NCBI GenBank assembly: GCA_001599595.1
Contig: BCHH01000009.1
Location: 1,726,901-1,790,900, forward strand
DNA length: 64,000 nt
From: Beverwykella pulmonaria
Lineage: Eukaryota; Ascomycota; Dothideomycetes; Pleosporales; Melanommataceae
Reading direction: 5' to 3'
Part shown: positions 1 to 12,936 of the stretch, one piece after another
How positions within the stretch are numbered: position 1 is the first letter of the stretch
How the letters are laid out: every line of letters begins with the position of its first letter
Made by a program: the position numbers and the translations under genes
The notes under the pieces: generated by a model
Databases searched by the model: none
What the model saw: only the letters and a program-made list of their open reading frames with translations
Told to the model about the DNA's origin: nothing

Positions 1-3000
1 ACCACTCATTGCGGAGAAAGCCACCCACACCAAACCTCAACACCATCCAGAACATTGTCCCCCGAAGTCCGGCTGCGCTCACCTAAGCAATATAAATCTA
101 TGCACCACCGTGTCCAATACATCTTCTCTCCCCAACATCATCAGCTTGCTCTGATCTTTTCTTATTTTTTCCGATGGCAAATACGCGCCACAGTCCTCCG
201 ACCCACGTTCTAGAAACTGCTTGCGACGAAGATTCAAATTGCCAAGAGCGTAGGGTCTGTGTTGCGAAAGGAAATCACGAAAAATTAAACCTTCGTGCGC
301 TTTGACCGCTCTTCGCTGCATTCAAGGTTCGGGGAAGACGCCGCGATCCAAACCGCTGGGATCGCTGACCGGCAAAATCGCGTCCCGTTTTGGAACGCCC
401 ATGTTTTGAGCTTTGCCCAGGGAGGAGAAGGATGCGTGCGGCGGGGTGGAAGTCTGGGGATGAGGGGAGGGATTTGGTCTGGACCTTGCATCCTTGTTGC
501 TGTCTCGTATAGGCGTGGGGGTCGAGAAGATGGGCAGCTGATGGAAGTGATAGGATAACCCATGACATTTGTGAGCATGTTAAGGAGATCTTTTGAAATA
601 CCCGGTTAGGTTTGTTCTAGTGATGCGTTGTTTAAGGCGAATCAAGAGGTGGACTTGATCATAGGACAAAGCAAACAACCGCATTCCCACTCAAGACCCT
701 TGAGTTGCAACCTGCATGACGAGGAAGTGATATTTTTTGTCAATCTTGACCTGGGGAGAGAGGTGACTGGCTGGAGTTTTCGTGCGACAAGTACGCTTGG
801 GGTGAATACATGGCTATGGCGGTGCGATGACATATTCATGAATCCTCCACGTCTTGCGCTGACACAGAGCATCGCGGGAGTGATGGAGAATCGCAAGTGG
901 CCGTCGCCGGTCGACTCCTATCATGGCATCGCTTCCCCCTCGTGTCTGCTCCGCTGCTGCTATTGTCTCCTTCCCTGCCTGTCTAGTTTCGTCTTCCAAG
1001 GTCTTATATTTTCTTGTTTCCAACTTGCACTTCAAGAAAGATGACATACGTATACCCCACGTTGTGCTCGCCATCGGTCACCCGATCGGGCACCACCTCG
1101 ATGGAGCTGTCATCGTATCTTATTAATCTAGCATCATCTCACGCACTCACATTGCGTTGCCCGGCATTCATGTGCTCACCGTTCAGCACCCGGCCTTGCA
1201 GCTCGCTGGCCGCTGGCTGCCCCGGAAAAGAGGCGGAGTCGACGTATGTACCGCCCGCACCGGCAGTGCGCGGGACGGACGGCCAGATCTCGCTCGCTTG
1301 AACAAAAGCGGTGGGTGTAGGGTGACTGGGTGGGGACGAAGGTGGCGCTTCGGAGGAATGTGCAGCGAGCGAGTGACATGTTTGGTGGGAAGTGCGAGGC
1401 TAAGGGTTATCGTTACTTGTCTGGGATGTGGGTGCGTGAGGCGGTGTGTTTATCGCGGTATGTACGGTAGAGAAAAGAAAAAGTGTGGAGATGAGATGAG
1501 ATGGGATAAGATGGGATGGCGAGGCGGTCTGGAAAAGAAAGAATGGAATAGGGTGCCGCTGCAGCGGTAGCGAGAAAGGGCGAGGAGATGGGATGGAGTG
1601 CTTTTTTCTTTTGCTGGCGACATTTGGATGCGGGGGAGCATCGTGATAGAATGTGGAATGACTGCTTGCGACACGGGGAGACAGCGAGGGCAGCATTGCT
1701 GCCCCCTTCGCGAATTTTCTATTCTTGATACACAACCCCGCGGTGTTGAGGCCTCACATCGTGAGACTGTGCGACGTCGGTTGTGGCTTTGCTTTAATGT
1801 GATGGTGTGATAGGGGCCTGCGGGAGTACATGTGTGGCGGCGTGTGGGGTGAACCGCTGGGGGAATGGGGGGACGAGGTCACAGGTACCTGGCTCCTAAT
1901 AATGCGTGCGTTGTGTTTCGAGTTTTTGATATCTTCTTTGGGCACCTATAGCACCTCAAGTATATACCCTTAATTGATGCTGTTAAGTCTCAAGCCGTGG
2001 ACTTTTGTGCGTGCGGGCATCCACATACGAGTTTACGATACGAACATCGGCTCTACGCCCCTAACGACTAGGCTCATAGCATGATCCTTCGCGTAAGTAA
2101 GTTATGTATGAAGACACAGAAACCGGATCGAAATGGAAGCGCATAGATCGAGGTCCTGCGGCCGATCAAGGTTTGAAGAGACCTCGAGGAGGAGGGCTTG
2201 GAAAGCTTATTGGTCCGCCTTACGAGATCTTGGATGAGGACCGAACAGGTTTCTGCACGAATTGAATGGATGGACTTGCCCTGCCTGGTGGATAATTGTA
2301 CGTTGGCCGAGGTTGCGGTTGCGGTCGTGGTCGTGCTCAACGCTGAGGCGGATATCTGACCAGATGTTTGATCGCCGAGCTTGACTTCACATGGGCGCTC
2401 CGCCGAGGAGTTCAACGGCTATCCAACTCGGCGCGCCAAAGTATTCCTCGGATGTGCATGCTCTTCTTCCCAAAGCTCAGATGTTCATCGCGGCCCGAGG
2501 TTCTCGTTGCGCAGCGCATCGTAATTAATTTGGAGGCCATGCTGACCGCTAATCCTGCCAATGTTACTCAAAGACTCCCCGGAGAAGCGAGGCAGGCTTT
2601 CTTCAACAACATCCAGGCTTAAGGCTGGTGACACAGAGTTCGAGTTTCCCCGGGATGTAGCAGAAGGGCGTGGTGTGCCTGAACCAGGTACTTGATATTA
2701 CCCTTCTACGCCCTCCTGCGCGCGTCCCTTGGTGCATATAAACGGCGATAGTGATGTGGTAGTACAAACGCACATTTGTTGAGACGTCCATGCGTTTGGC
2801 GTCGAGTTGAGTCGGGAGGTACCTGACTCGGAAGTATTTGCCGCCCACGGCATTATGGAAAGGTACTTGGCCCGAGGTACATACATGAGCTGGAACTTGT
2901 ATTGTGAGAGAAGCAGGAAGCGTTCGGACCACATTCGGACCGCGTTCCCGCGAATGCATGAGAACGTGGAGCGGGAACAATTGAGCTAACAGCATTAAAA

Positions 3001-6000
3001 AGACACAAAAGAAAAGATTTTTTGCGAAAATTCACATGATGGGAAAACGAACAGGGGTGCAGTTACTGTGTACATTCTTGCACACAGAGGGCCATATACT
3101 GAACTTTAGTACGTACTTCTCAACAGAAAAAAACACGATAATGGTTTTCGCAGCAGCAATAAATCTATCTCAATTTACCTTATTCTAGGTCTGTTCGATG
3201 GAATGCTCGTCCGCTTACGTGCGTCAAGAGAAAGGCCTTTAGCCGTCCGAAGCGTTGGATGCCACGTTGGATAGATGAGGTTGGCAATCTAGCAGGGTGT
3301 ATTCTGCTATCATGAACTCTACGTCTGTGCCTCGCCTTGTGCGCCCTAGAGATAAGAAGAAAAAAATTCATGCATCTTTATGTAGATTGATCTGATCTGC
3401 AAGCGTAAATTAATGTGCAGACGCGAGACCGAAGGGTGTGGATGACCACGTTGAAAAGACAGGTCTCGGCGTGTAACCATGTTCGTTATTGGTTTGGGAA
3501 TTCTTGAAGTCTAGGCTGATGAGACTGCACTGAGCATTTCGGCTTGCATGTGGAGAAATAGCCGCAGAGGTTGATTAGCTGGTGTAAATCGCCGCACCTG
3601 TCGGATGGGAGGATGATGATGATGCACCAACGTTGAAGGTGAGGGGAAGAAACGAGGGACAGTACTCTAGACTTGCTTAGACGAGCTGTGAAAGATGAAC
3701 AATCGCCACCTATCTTTGTCCTACGTGGGAAGCACGTACCCGTGGATGATTGGTAATTAATTGGGCACAAGTCTTGATCTGCGAACATAGATTGACATGT
3801 CCGTCAACCGAGAACCGAAAACCTGGGACACCAGGTATGAAATTGATGAGGCAAGTACGAGATGCTGCATTTCGAAGATCTGTCATATATTGTGAAATGA
3901 AGAAGTACTTACGAAAGTTTGGTTGAATAGCGGTCAAAGTGGAGATACACGCTGTGGGGAAATAGGTTCTGGATGTCGGGTGCAGCAGCAGCAGCAGATC
4001 TCATGCAAGACATCTTTGACGTTGTCGCAGCGGAGACGCGGCCCTCGCGACCCATTCGGTACTTTTGCTCGAAGCATTGGACGCGTCTTACCAACGAAGC
4101 AGAAGACCAATGTTGATGATGGTAGATAGACATGTGATATCATGCTGACAGGCGAAATATGAAAAGCTTCAAGAATTGCTTCGGTTAGGTTCCCAATCTG
4201 GCAATCTGAATAGGCTTTGCGGCTGCTTGAAGCGGTAGGTGTTGGCACCTGTGATTTCACAAAGTTCGACGGCCTTCGATAGCGCAGACCAAAGACTGTC
4301 CTTGGATGTAAATCTCTGCCTCGATACGAGCAGTAGTGGGGTACAGCTTATTTCCACGGCGAAATGTGGAGACCCCACAGTCAATCGCACAGAAGGCTAG
4401 AACCGAGTCAGTCCTTTGGAATCATTAGGGGAACCTGAATGCTTGATTTGGTGCCGCAACCACCGGTTATTCTGCCTTAGTAAAAAGGAGGAAAATACTC
4501 CATCGGCAAGAATTAAGAATTCGTGATCTTATTTGGCGTTGAACCGCGGTTGGGAGATCACTGGGTCTTATCTCTTGCGGGCTTACTACTTTAGTAACAA
4601 ATATCGGAGAAACCGACTGATCAATCTAGTGAACTTAGAAATTGTAAGACCTTGATCCGGATTTCGCCATTCAAATGCTGGCGCAACATCAACGACTCGG
4701 GCGCAGCCAGGCATTTTCTCTCTTGGTCGCACACCCCGAGGGCGCCAGTGCCAACATCGTTACACGAACGCAGTGCTAGTGTTGGCAATAACTGTTGGGG
4801 TCCCTGGCTGTTTGATAGGTTGCATGCTCGTTTTGGCCAATTTGGCTGAACATGGAGCCCTCATCCTACAGTTAATAATAGCACTGAGCATTCAGTCCCA
4901 TGAGCGCCCTATCTTTGACAGTCCTACAGACGTCACGATGCGACAGTGCGATGCGATAACTGCGGGTTTGTCGGAATGCGCTGGAGCCACGTAGGCGCCC
5001 ACGTTCCTTTCCCTCTGACGCCAGCCCGTCAAACTCGATAGCCCGTCGTCGTTGTCGGAAGAGTTTCCGTTAAACCACCTCGCCCCTCACCCAGAGGCTC
5101 TGCGATGCTTGGATGCTTGAGGCTGGAGTCGTATGCGTGCAAGGGCGATCCTGACGGCGCATGATGTGGAGTGTGGGGTGCAGCAGTCGCCCATCGCCTT
5201 TTGTCAGTGCCAGATGAGGTCGCCCGTCGCCTGCGTCAGTGTTCCACTTCCCGATGGCTGCCATGGATACTAGATAAGGCGACCTGATACGGTGTTGCTG
5301 CTCTCGCAGCGTCCCGGTTTCGGAAGGTCGCGCTCGGCGCGGGAATTAGAAAAATAATTGCCCAGCGATAGTAAAGGATGTCTCCGTATGTGCCTGGCGG
5401 CCTCGACCTGCGATTGCGGAGAGACATGCGGAGAGCGTCGTGGCTTGTTGTCGCCTGATATGGCCACTTCCCAGGAGTGGTCGCACAGAGGAGCATAGGT
5501 CCCGGCTGCACGGTCGCCCTCACCGCCCTTGTTCCCCTCGGGCTGAGACAACCCGCGGGGAATGATGTGCGGAGATTGAGTGGGTTGAGGCAATCACGAT
5601 GCACGTACGATGTTCTCATGATAATGCTGTGTTTTGGTGAGGGGGGCACCGTGTCTGGACGAGAGGTGGGGAGATGTCCTGCGGGTGTCTCCCGGGCGGT
5701 ACCGTCGCCTTGGAATCCCCTTTGGTGCAGCCCCCTGCGACCATTCGTTGCCTCAATTGGGAGCAAAATCACGTCACGCCTTTCCATCTCGTAATAGCAG
5801 CCAAGAGTAAAGGTGCAGCTTGGAAGTAGCAATGGTTCGATTACGCGCTGAGCTGAGCTTTCTGGCTTACATGTCTGCCGTGGAAGTAGCCGTCCCGCAC
5901 ACCCGCCCACCCGGGACGCTGCTTCCCCTGCAAGAAAAAGAGCAACGAAAAAAAAGTAGAGTGGTAATACATGAGCTGCAGATCTCTAGGATCGCGGGGT

Positions 6001-6216
6001 ATGATTTGAATCCAACAAAGAAATCTGTCTCTATAGGTGATTGCCAAACCGAAAACCAAATGAAACTCGTTAGAGGTGTGCCTGTGGCATTAGTGTCCCT
6101 TCCTTGACCTGTTTATGTTCCCGAAGAATTCAACGCTCGCTCGCTCGCTCAAATGATGGAACCCAAACAATGCTGCCCAAACTCCGTATCGTGCTATAAT
6201 CGGCTTCGAAATTGAC
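1..6216. other. Gene-free left region (3' side of creA)
   Basis: I find no gene I can support in these 6.2 kb. Open frames are short, overlap on both strands and show no recognisable domain. Small things visible: GATGA/GATGG-type simple repeats around 1490-1530, a short CAG run at about 3980-3996, and a CGCT run at about 6132-6149. A few minus-strand stretches between 3486 and 4390 could be joined by splice-like signals, but nothing in their translations is recognisable. The right end should include the creA 3' untranslated region. Confidence 0.5.
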
Positions 6217-7563
6217 TCAGAAGCGATCCATGAGGTCGTTACCAGCTAGAGAACCCGTAGTAGACGAATTTCCAGAGGAGAAACCACTACTCGAGTTCAA
6301 CAGATCTTGAACGGCGACCTTTGGAAGAGGGACTGGCAGTTTCCGTTGCGCGCCATCTGGCCTGGAAATGATGTCACCGATCCTTAGTCCAGAGGACTGG
6401 CTGGGAACGTACGGCTGCTCGTTGTTTGTTGAAGGCTCCATTGGAGCGAGCGCCGGGACGTGCTGTAATGACAAGTGTCGAAGATGAGGGAGTTGAACAT
6501 CGCTGAACCCATGGGGACGGAGCCGTGGCGAGTGTGCAGGCGTAGCAAGTGGAGTGTGATCCGGAGTGGGCGAGCATGAGTCATGGGAGAATGTTGGAGA
6601 CGGTGGCGCGGTGGACATCGGCGAGCCTGGTCTCGATCTCTTTGTCATGCGGTGAGCGTACTGGTCATCGTCTTCATGTGAATGCGATCTAGACATCGGC
6701 TGCGAGGCGTACGCATACTGTGAAAGACCAGGAAGGCGTCCACCGCTACTGTGATAAGGGTGGTAGCCGTGGCTGGTGAGGTGTCGATTGGCATGTGAGA
6801 ACGACTGGGGTGCGGGATGACGCTGCTCAAGCCTCGATGCCGCGTCTGCGAGCAGATCGATATTCCGCGCTAGACCATTGGGGCTGACGTTGTTGCTGCT
6901 GTGGGAGCTGCTCCGGTATGATGAGAGATCGTGAGACATGTTCGGTGAGTAGCTGGAGAAGGAGTGCGGCGGCGAGACGTTGGGAGAACCAATGTTAGAG
7001 CTCGGTGCAGAGCGCGAGATTGGCTTCGACGGCGGAGGCATCATGTGTGCAATCGAAGCGTCCTGGCCCATGATGCCAGCAGCGGCGGCAGCAGCGGCGG
7101 CGACATGCTGCTTGTTGCCGCGTCTCGAGTTCGGGTTGTTGTGTATCCGCGAGTGCCTTGTGAGCTCGTCGGATCGGCTGAAGCGCTTCGAGCACCCAGG
7201 GAAGGAGCAGGCGTGCGGCTTCTCGCCCGTATGTGTGCGGATATGGCGAGTCTGGTGCTCGAGGCGGTGGAAGGCCTTCTCGCACAGCGGGCACTTATAC
7301 GGGCGTGGGAGATCGTTGCGCTGGTCGTCGTGGGTAGGGTGGGCGTTCTGTAGAAGGGGTGCCATGAGGCTCACTGCGGCGGCGGCCATGGGCGCCTGGG
7401 TGGTAGTAGAGTTGGAGTTGAGGTTGGGGTTGGCGGCGGCGGCGACGGCAGTCTGCGGGTGCGGGTACTGTTGCTGCTGTGTGGTGGAGGTTGTGCTGTT
7501 GTCGGGGTTGAGAAGATTTCCAAAGCCTGCGGAAGAGGTTGTGGCGGGCGTAGAGGATTGCAT
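6217..7563 (-). CDS. creA: Carbon catabolite repressor CreA/Cre1 (C2H2 zinc finger)
   Basis: Intronless gene for 448 residues, the usual size for CreA. It is a nuclear DNA-binding repressor that shuts off genes for alternative carbon sources when glucose is present. Two C2H2 fingers are visible: Cys91, Cys94, His107, His111 and Cys119, Cys124, His137, His141, joined by a TGEKPH linker. They contain the family signatures [14 protein letters not shown] and [15 protein letters not shown] basic stretch (NSRRGNK) and an alanine run (about 154-162) follow, as in known CreA proteins. The remainder is Ser/Pro/His-rich and probably disordered, and a C-terminal segment around [10 protein letters not shown] resembles the conserved repressor tail. 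The start is the first ATG at 7563. The gene has a long gene-free upstream region and no close neighbour. Identification is near certain from the fingers. Confidence 0.96.
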   Translation of the reverse strand: MQSSTPATTSSAGFGNLLNPDNSTTSTTQQQQYPHPQTAVAAAANPNLNSNSTTTQAPMAAAAVSLMAPLLQNAHPTHDDQRNDLPRPYKCPLCEKAFHRLEHQTRHIRTHTGEKPHACSFPGCSKRFSRSDELTRHSRIHNNPNSRRGNKQHVAAAAAAAAGIMGQDASIAHMMPPPSKPISRSAPSSNIGSPNVSPPHSFSSYSPNMSHDLSSYRSSSHSSNNVSPNGLARNIDLLADAASRLEQRHPAPQSFSHANRHLTSHGYHPYHSSGGRLPGLSQYAYASQPMSRSHSHEDDDQYAHRMTKRSRPGSPMSTAPPSPTFSHDSCSPTPDHTPLATPAHSPRLRPHGFSDVQLPHLRHLSLQHVPALAPMEPSTNNEQPYVPSQSSGLRIGDIISRPDGAQRKLPVPLPKVAVQDLLNSSSGFSSGNSSTTGSLAGNDLMDRF

Positions 7564-7798
7564 GTGATCAGCACCAGCGGCTGCAATGACGGTGATGAAT
7601 CGGTCGCTGTGGGAGGTGCCAGGTACTTAAGTGAATTTAACGAGGATAGCCGGCCCTAGCGGGAAAAGGAGCGTGCCAAGAGTGTGGGCAGGCTCGAGTC
7701 GTGGAGGGCCCCCCGGTCGCTGACTGCTGTGCGGGTACTATCGCTCGGGCTTGCAATAGATTGGGGGGGCAGCGCAGGCGCGGTGCAGGCTGTCGGAC

Positions 7799-7850
7799 GC
7801 TGTGTGCTGTATGCAGTATGCTGGCTGCTGTATGCTGTATGCTTTGCGTC
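7799..7850. repeat. TGCTGTATGC-like simple repeat upstream of creA
   Basis: Several degenerate copies of a TGCTGTATGC/TGCAGTATGC unit lie head to tail about 240-290 bases upstream of the creA start, probably in the leader or promoter. No function can be read from it. Confidence 0.5.
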
Positions 7851-8111
7851 GTCGATATTGCTGCTGTTGCGCGGCGCAGGGCTGGGTCGACAGCGGAACA
7901 AGAGAGAAGAGCAACGAGGGTGTGAGTGCGAGTGCGGATGGGAGGGGGATCAATTGCGCCGGTCCGAATGGCAAGCTCCGATATCTGTCCAAATCGCCTT
8001 GACGGTAGGATATTTGTGGAGAAGGCGACCCACGGCGAAAAACCGGCGAACAACTTCCGCAAGTAGAACTTTTTCTCTTCACCACCGGGGCTGTCCTTCA
8101 GCTGGCTCAGC

Positions 8112-8280
8112 CTGGGGCGACTGGGGCGGGCTTACAGCGGTGAGAGAGTTCCTGCTGAGGTGTGCAACACGAGGCGCCGGAGGAGTACGTAGCAGGTGAG
8201 GGAGGGCGATGGGTGGGATTCGGATCATGGGGGAGTGGCGGTGTTTATGGGGGCAGGAGGGACAAGTGACAACCCTGGGG
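8112..8280 (+). promoter_or_regulatory. Cluster of SYGGRG (CreA-type) motifs upstream of creA
   Basis: CTGGGG occurs at 8112-8117 and again at 8121-8126, nine bases apart, with a third copy at 8275-8280. A GTGGGG lies at 8731-8736. These match the SYGGRG consensus bound by CreA/Cre1, and closely paired sites are the form usually reported as functional. They lie roughly 550-1170 bases upstream of the creA start. Autoregulation is known for this family; here it is inference from the motifs only, and such six-base motifs are common by chance. Confidence 0.35.
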
Positions 8281-8362
8281 CACAGATAAGGTGGCTTTCT
8301 GTGCTTTGATGCTTCGGGCGCTTCAGTGATTCACGCTTTCATAGCCATCGTTTCTGACCTTG

Positions 8363-8378
8363 CCCCCCCCCCCCCCCC
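8363..8378 (+). repeat. C16 homopolymer tract
   Basis: An uninterrupted run of 16 cytosines lies about 800 bases upstream of the creA start. Such tracts are length-variable and prone to sequencing or assembly error. Confidence 0.9.
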
Positions 8379-11300
8379 AAGTGCCCAGGTGTGCCCCCGT
8401 GGGCAGGGCGCTGACACGTGCCCCTCTTGCCGGCCCACGGCAAAGCGACACCTGGAGGACCTACACGTCTCTGCGCTCGTCTCGTCGATTAAAGATCGGG
8501 AGCGTCCACGTACACGCAAGGGTCAAGGTGCAGCAGCGCAGCGTCTCGTCGATCACCACCATCTCCACCTCCACCACGCCAGGCTGCTGCCTCGTCCCGT
8601 ACCAAGAGACATGGCGCCCGTCAGGCTTGGATAATCGCAAGCGCGATACAGAGAGCCAATTGTCCTCCGCATTTATTTTATCCAGTGGCTTGCGTGCGTG
8701 ATCGTGAGCGGTGGTGGTTCCACGGCCTGTGTGGGGGTCACGTCACTTGGAGAAGAAGAAAGTCTGGAGAGAGCTGACAATCTGGGGAAAGACGAGACGC
8801 CCCGTTCGCATGTCGCGATCCAGAAGCGTCGCGATCCAGAAGCATCGAGATAGGGCGCATGGTATGGTGGTGTTTACTATCGGCTGCATCGTCCATCTAT
8901 CCATCCAGTCTCCGCCATTTCTTCGGGCCGCATGTCGGTGACGCCTAGCAACATCCTCTCTTCCGATTGCGACCCGCCTACCGCCCAACTCAGGCAGAAT
9001 CCTGCTGATTTTAACTTTTCATATGCTCAGGGCTCTGGTTCACCACGAGTGTATGTCTCTGAATCACGACATCGACGTCGGTTGCGGCAGGCGAGGTCCG
9101 CTGCCAGAATACCCCGGCCATTACACGTCGATCATGGTGGGGGTGCCAATTCGACGTCGTGCGGGTGAGGGGGCCGAGTACCGCGAGATACAATTATGCG
9201 TGCGCTTCAGTTCCCTATACATATGTACAGCATAGCACGTCGCCTGGAGCCAGTCATCGGGTGCACGCCGGCCACGGCGTTTCAACGCGCCTCAACCCTC
9301 AGTCTTCTCCCCACCTCGGTCGGTCATTCTTCAATAGCTGAGGAAAACCTCTGCCCCTGCTGCTCCACAGTTTTTGCGCTCTAGGGGAATTCTAGGCAAA
9401 CTCTCGGAGTCCCCTAATTCCTCTTCCAGCCACTCATTTCTCCACAGGCGGTTCGGTACCTCCGGTTATCAGTTGAAACGTGAACCCTGACAACAAAAGA
9501 AGCATTGCACGTGGGCCTCAGACGGAAAAACTCGGGAGAATTCAGGACAGCGATCTTGGCCTGAGTCGCCGAGTTGGGTGGTCTAGCCCGGTCTGGTCAT
9601 CCGAAGGCGCTCATTTAGGCCAGTCTGCAAGGTACAAGCTGGTATGAAACGCCGCTGTTCCTATCGTGTCTTTCCTATCATGCGGATGTTCTCCACAATT
9701 CGCTTGGTTCAGCCTCATAACATGGATGATAACACAGTTTCACCCACTTCTGGCGAGTACATTATATCACTCCCTACTATGTATGCAATATCATTCGACA
9801 AGGCGAGCGGGACACGCTTTCCGTGCTCTCAATTTTGACTACCAGTGGTTCTTGTTACTCTCGGAAGAAAGTTTTGGGCTCTAAACCTGTAAACCCACAT
9901 CCCTGACATGGCTTCAACGCTTGATCTGCGAATCCGCGAGCAGAGCCTCGATACGATGCCGATGACGATCTCGTTATATCCGGAACAAGCAAGTTACGCG
10001 TCCGACATCCGCAGCAAAGATCCAACTTTGGGGCTCCACAATCTTCAGCGTCTTCCCCGGAAAGCAGGATGGGATTGTTGGCAGCAATACCGGGGAAATG
10101 ACACCAGGCTTCCCCAAGCTCTTTCTGTGTTCTCCACTTTGCCATTGTACTTGCGCCGAGGGCCGGTTGATGACATAGCCAAACAAGCCGCTGGATCCTT
10201 GTATGCGATTTACCATTTGCGATATTACGATGTGGCCATAGGTAGACGCACCACTTTTTGCCTTCAAGGATCCCAACAATGTTCATGTCAACATGCTATA
10301 GATAGTCGTGGCAGATACAATAGGGTCCCGCTGAGCGCTGTTGAGCCTTTCATTTTCCGACCAGACCTGGGCAGCAACAGGAAGACGAGAACGAATCATT
10401 CATGTGCTGCACGGGCTGTGAGCATGACACGCCTTGAAAAGGCGGATCTGGGGCACCAAGCACACTGGGATCATACATCCTATACTTCCGCATCCGACAC
10501 TACTATAATCTTCTACGGTTGTCTAGAATGCCGCCACGTTGTTCATCTTCGGGCCGATAATAGCGACACAACGACCTTTGCCTCGTTCTCGTTTCCCTTT
10601 GTACGTTTTGTGTTTTCTCGATCTTCTCTACCATTTCCGATTTTCTCATGGCCCGTTTGAACATATATGGATGTGACTCACTTAAACAAGTACACTTCGA
10701 CGTCTTTCTATCGCTTTATTAGTAACACTAACGTTTCATCTATTCTACTTGCGATGCGGACTTAGACGCATTGTTGAAGCAAGAGAATACAAATGGACAA
10801 TATGGAAACGCATAAGCGGATACGAGACAAGTAGATCTGCTCATATATGCTTCAAGAGGTGTATATGTGAGACAGTTAGACAGTGAAGATCATCGTGAGG
10901 TCGAGTGGTTGGTGTGAAAGGCTTATCGTCCGTAACACCCCACTGCATTGAAGCAGTTCGCCATGCAGATGAGCATCTCTCCTAGGGAAGGTAAGCCGCC
11001 TGGAACCTTAAGGCTGGTCGAAAGTTTTAGTGTGCTATCCATCCCTTATTCGGACCGTCAGGCGCTTTCAAATTACTCGTTAGTGGTTGTTAGACGCTGC
11101 GTATCAAATCTACGCCTTCTCCGGTTATCGATCTCCTAAGCTTCATGTCCACATCTTCTAGAAGCACGCGGAACCAGCAGCAATTGAAGATCAAATATAC
11201 TAGCACCGACGATCCTATCAGAGATATTCTACGACTGGATTGGAAACTTATTTGGCACCTCATCACCCTGTCGTTCATGTAGTCCTAGTGAGGTCGCAGA

Positions 11301-12456
11301 AATGTCTCACTTCTTGTCTGGCTACTTATGTCTCGATTATACTGCGTTCTCTTATAGACGACGGACGAAGACAGTAGACTGTACACAAGCTTCTATAGAT
11401 TGGTATGTAAATGGTTTCGAAGCCTTCAGGGGCACTATAGTCTACCCTATTCCGGTTTCTAATCTCTAGAAACGAAACAAGGAATCTAAGTCCGCGCTGG
11501 ATTTCTCTACCATATCACAACCTGTTCTCCATACTAGAGGAAAGAGTAGGAATATTCTACAAATATAAGAGCTGGACCAATGCTCTGCTTTAGTTTAAGA
11601 ATAACCATGAGTGTGCCCTCGGCTCTTCTGTCTTGCTTAGTTGCTCTCCATGTGAGGCTGACATAGGTTTGGGGCGTCTCACTTTCGGGGTTTACATTAT
11701 ATTTCATGTAGGATGCGGAAAGAACACCGCGGTCAATTTCTTGGTAACGCTCTGAATGAGAAAATATATTCCTACTCTGGTACTAGGCATCGGCAATGAT
11801 TTTGGAGTGTTCTACGAAGCTAAAAGGCCGTGGTCGTGGTCAACTTGTCGATCCTGTAGCAGGAACAAAACACCTTCACCCTTTCAAGGCTGCGTTCAAT
11901 ATCTCAAGAGGATTTTCTAGGCAACATCTCCTATTTCTAGGAAAGCAGAACCAGGTGCACGTATTCTGCCACCATCAAACTAAGACTATGGACGAATGCT
12001 GATTTTCATATACAATGGGGTCATTTTCTTACTCCTAGACAAGAATTTCAAGCCCTCTGCAGTCCATCTAATAACAGTGATGACTTGCTTGACTCGGCTT
12101 TGATATCACATAGGAGTGGGGGAATCCACTCGCCCGACGAGCGTGAGATCATGAAGTAGAACACCGCCTTCAATTGCTTCTGCCAGCGCATGGTATGTGT
12201 TGTAAGCCCACATAGTTCACATACCGAATAAGTCTTAAATTTGACGACTTTTCTCTACACTGTTTGCCCAAACGCACCTAATGTGTCTTGGATAGCTCAG
12301 CATTTTTCTCAGCTCATGTCTCGCTGCCCCATTTAGATTACATTTTCAAGATGTGAAATTGATTTCTTATGCGCATGTTCTATATTGCTCATTCCGCAGT
12401 TACACAGTCGCGACCATGGAGAGGTAATGGATCTCACTAATTCTTAAGTAGGATTA

Positions 12457-12936
12457 TTGCACAATGCAAGTCATGTCCCCCTCCCGTCTCACGCACGTCA
12501 CATTAGCCCCCCTTCCATTAAAGTCATGACGCCATTCGCATCCCGCGAGTCTTTCATCAGGTATGGTCTTGTAACAGTACATACCACTTCCCTCCTCTAT
12601 GAAAACGACCAAGACTGTCACATACGCTTAAACGCGTATTTATCCGACTCCAACATCTCAATTGAAGCGCCCCAAGAGCATCCAAGGCGCTTGCCCTGCG
12701 GCCATAATTTTGGCTTGAAGTGCATTCGAAAATGGACTTTGACGAGCAATACATGTCCGTGCTTTAGGTCAGAACTGTTTGTGCAAGATGAACTTGAGTT
12801 TTTTCGACACATCTCCGTTAAAGTCTACTAATGCTGGAGCTGATACAGCTAATGTTGCCGGTGGTTACTCCATAGCAGCAGAATCTTTGGGCAACGGCAT
12901 ATCTGAAGATGATATTAATGTTGAATCTGTCTAGCT
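12457..12936 (+). pseudogene. Degenerate RING-finger gene remnant
   Basis: An open frame ending at 12831 has the layout of a RING domain. There is a first Cys at residue 54, then a central LPCGHNFG...KCIRKW block (Cys81, His83, Cys89) and a final NTCP.. pair. Ligand positions are damaged: the second Cys is Arg57 (CGC, one change from TGC) and the last Cys is Phe103 (TTT, one change from TGT). Position 86 is Gly where Cys or His is typical. No ATG opens the frame before codon 24 (12526). After the stop, another frame stays open with protein-like, Gly/Ala/Asp-rich content to about 12933, which suggests a frameshift or a lost intron. It sits alone in an AT-rich patch. I read it as a decayed ubiquitin-ligase-like gene; a divergent functional gene is less likely. 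Confidence 0.5.

Noticed and set aside
2368..2622. 84-codon plus-strand frame with a protein-like C-terminal half
   Set aside because: Starts without ATG, no recognisable family, and an equally long minus-strand frame overlaps; too weak to call.
3486..4390. Possible multi-exon minus-strand gene
   Set aside because: Some GTAAGT/AG pairs can be found, but joined translations resemble no protein and several joins are equally possible.
5236..5910. 224-codon minus-strand frame
   Set aside because: No domain; Arg/Pro-rich random-looking composition; an overlapping plus-strand frame is equally open.
9855..10660. 250-codon plus-strand frame and a 143-codon minus-strand frame over the same DNA
   Set aside because: Both are open at once, neither contains a recognisable domain or consistent splice structure, and amino-acid content looks random.
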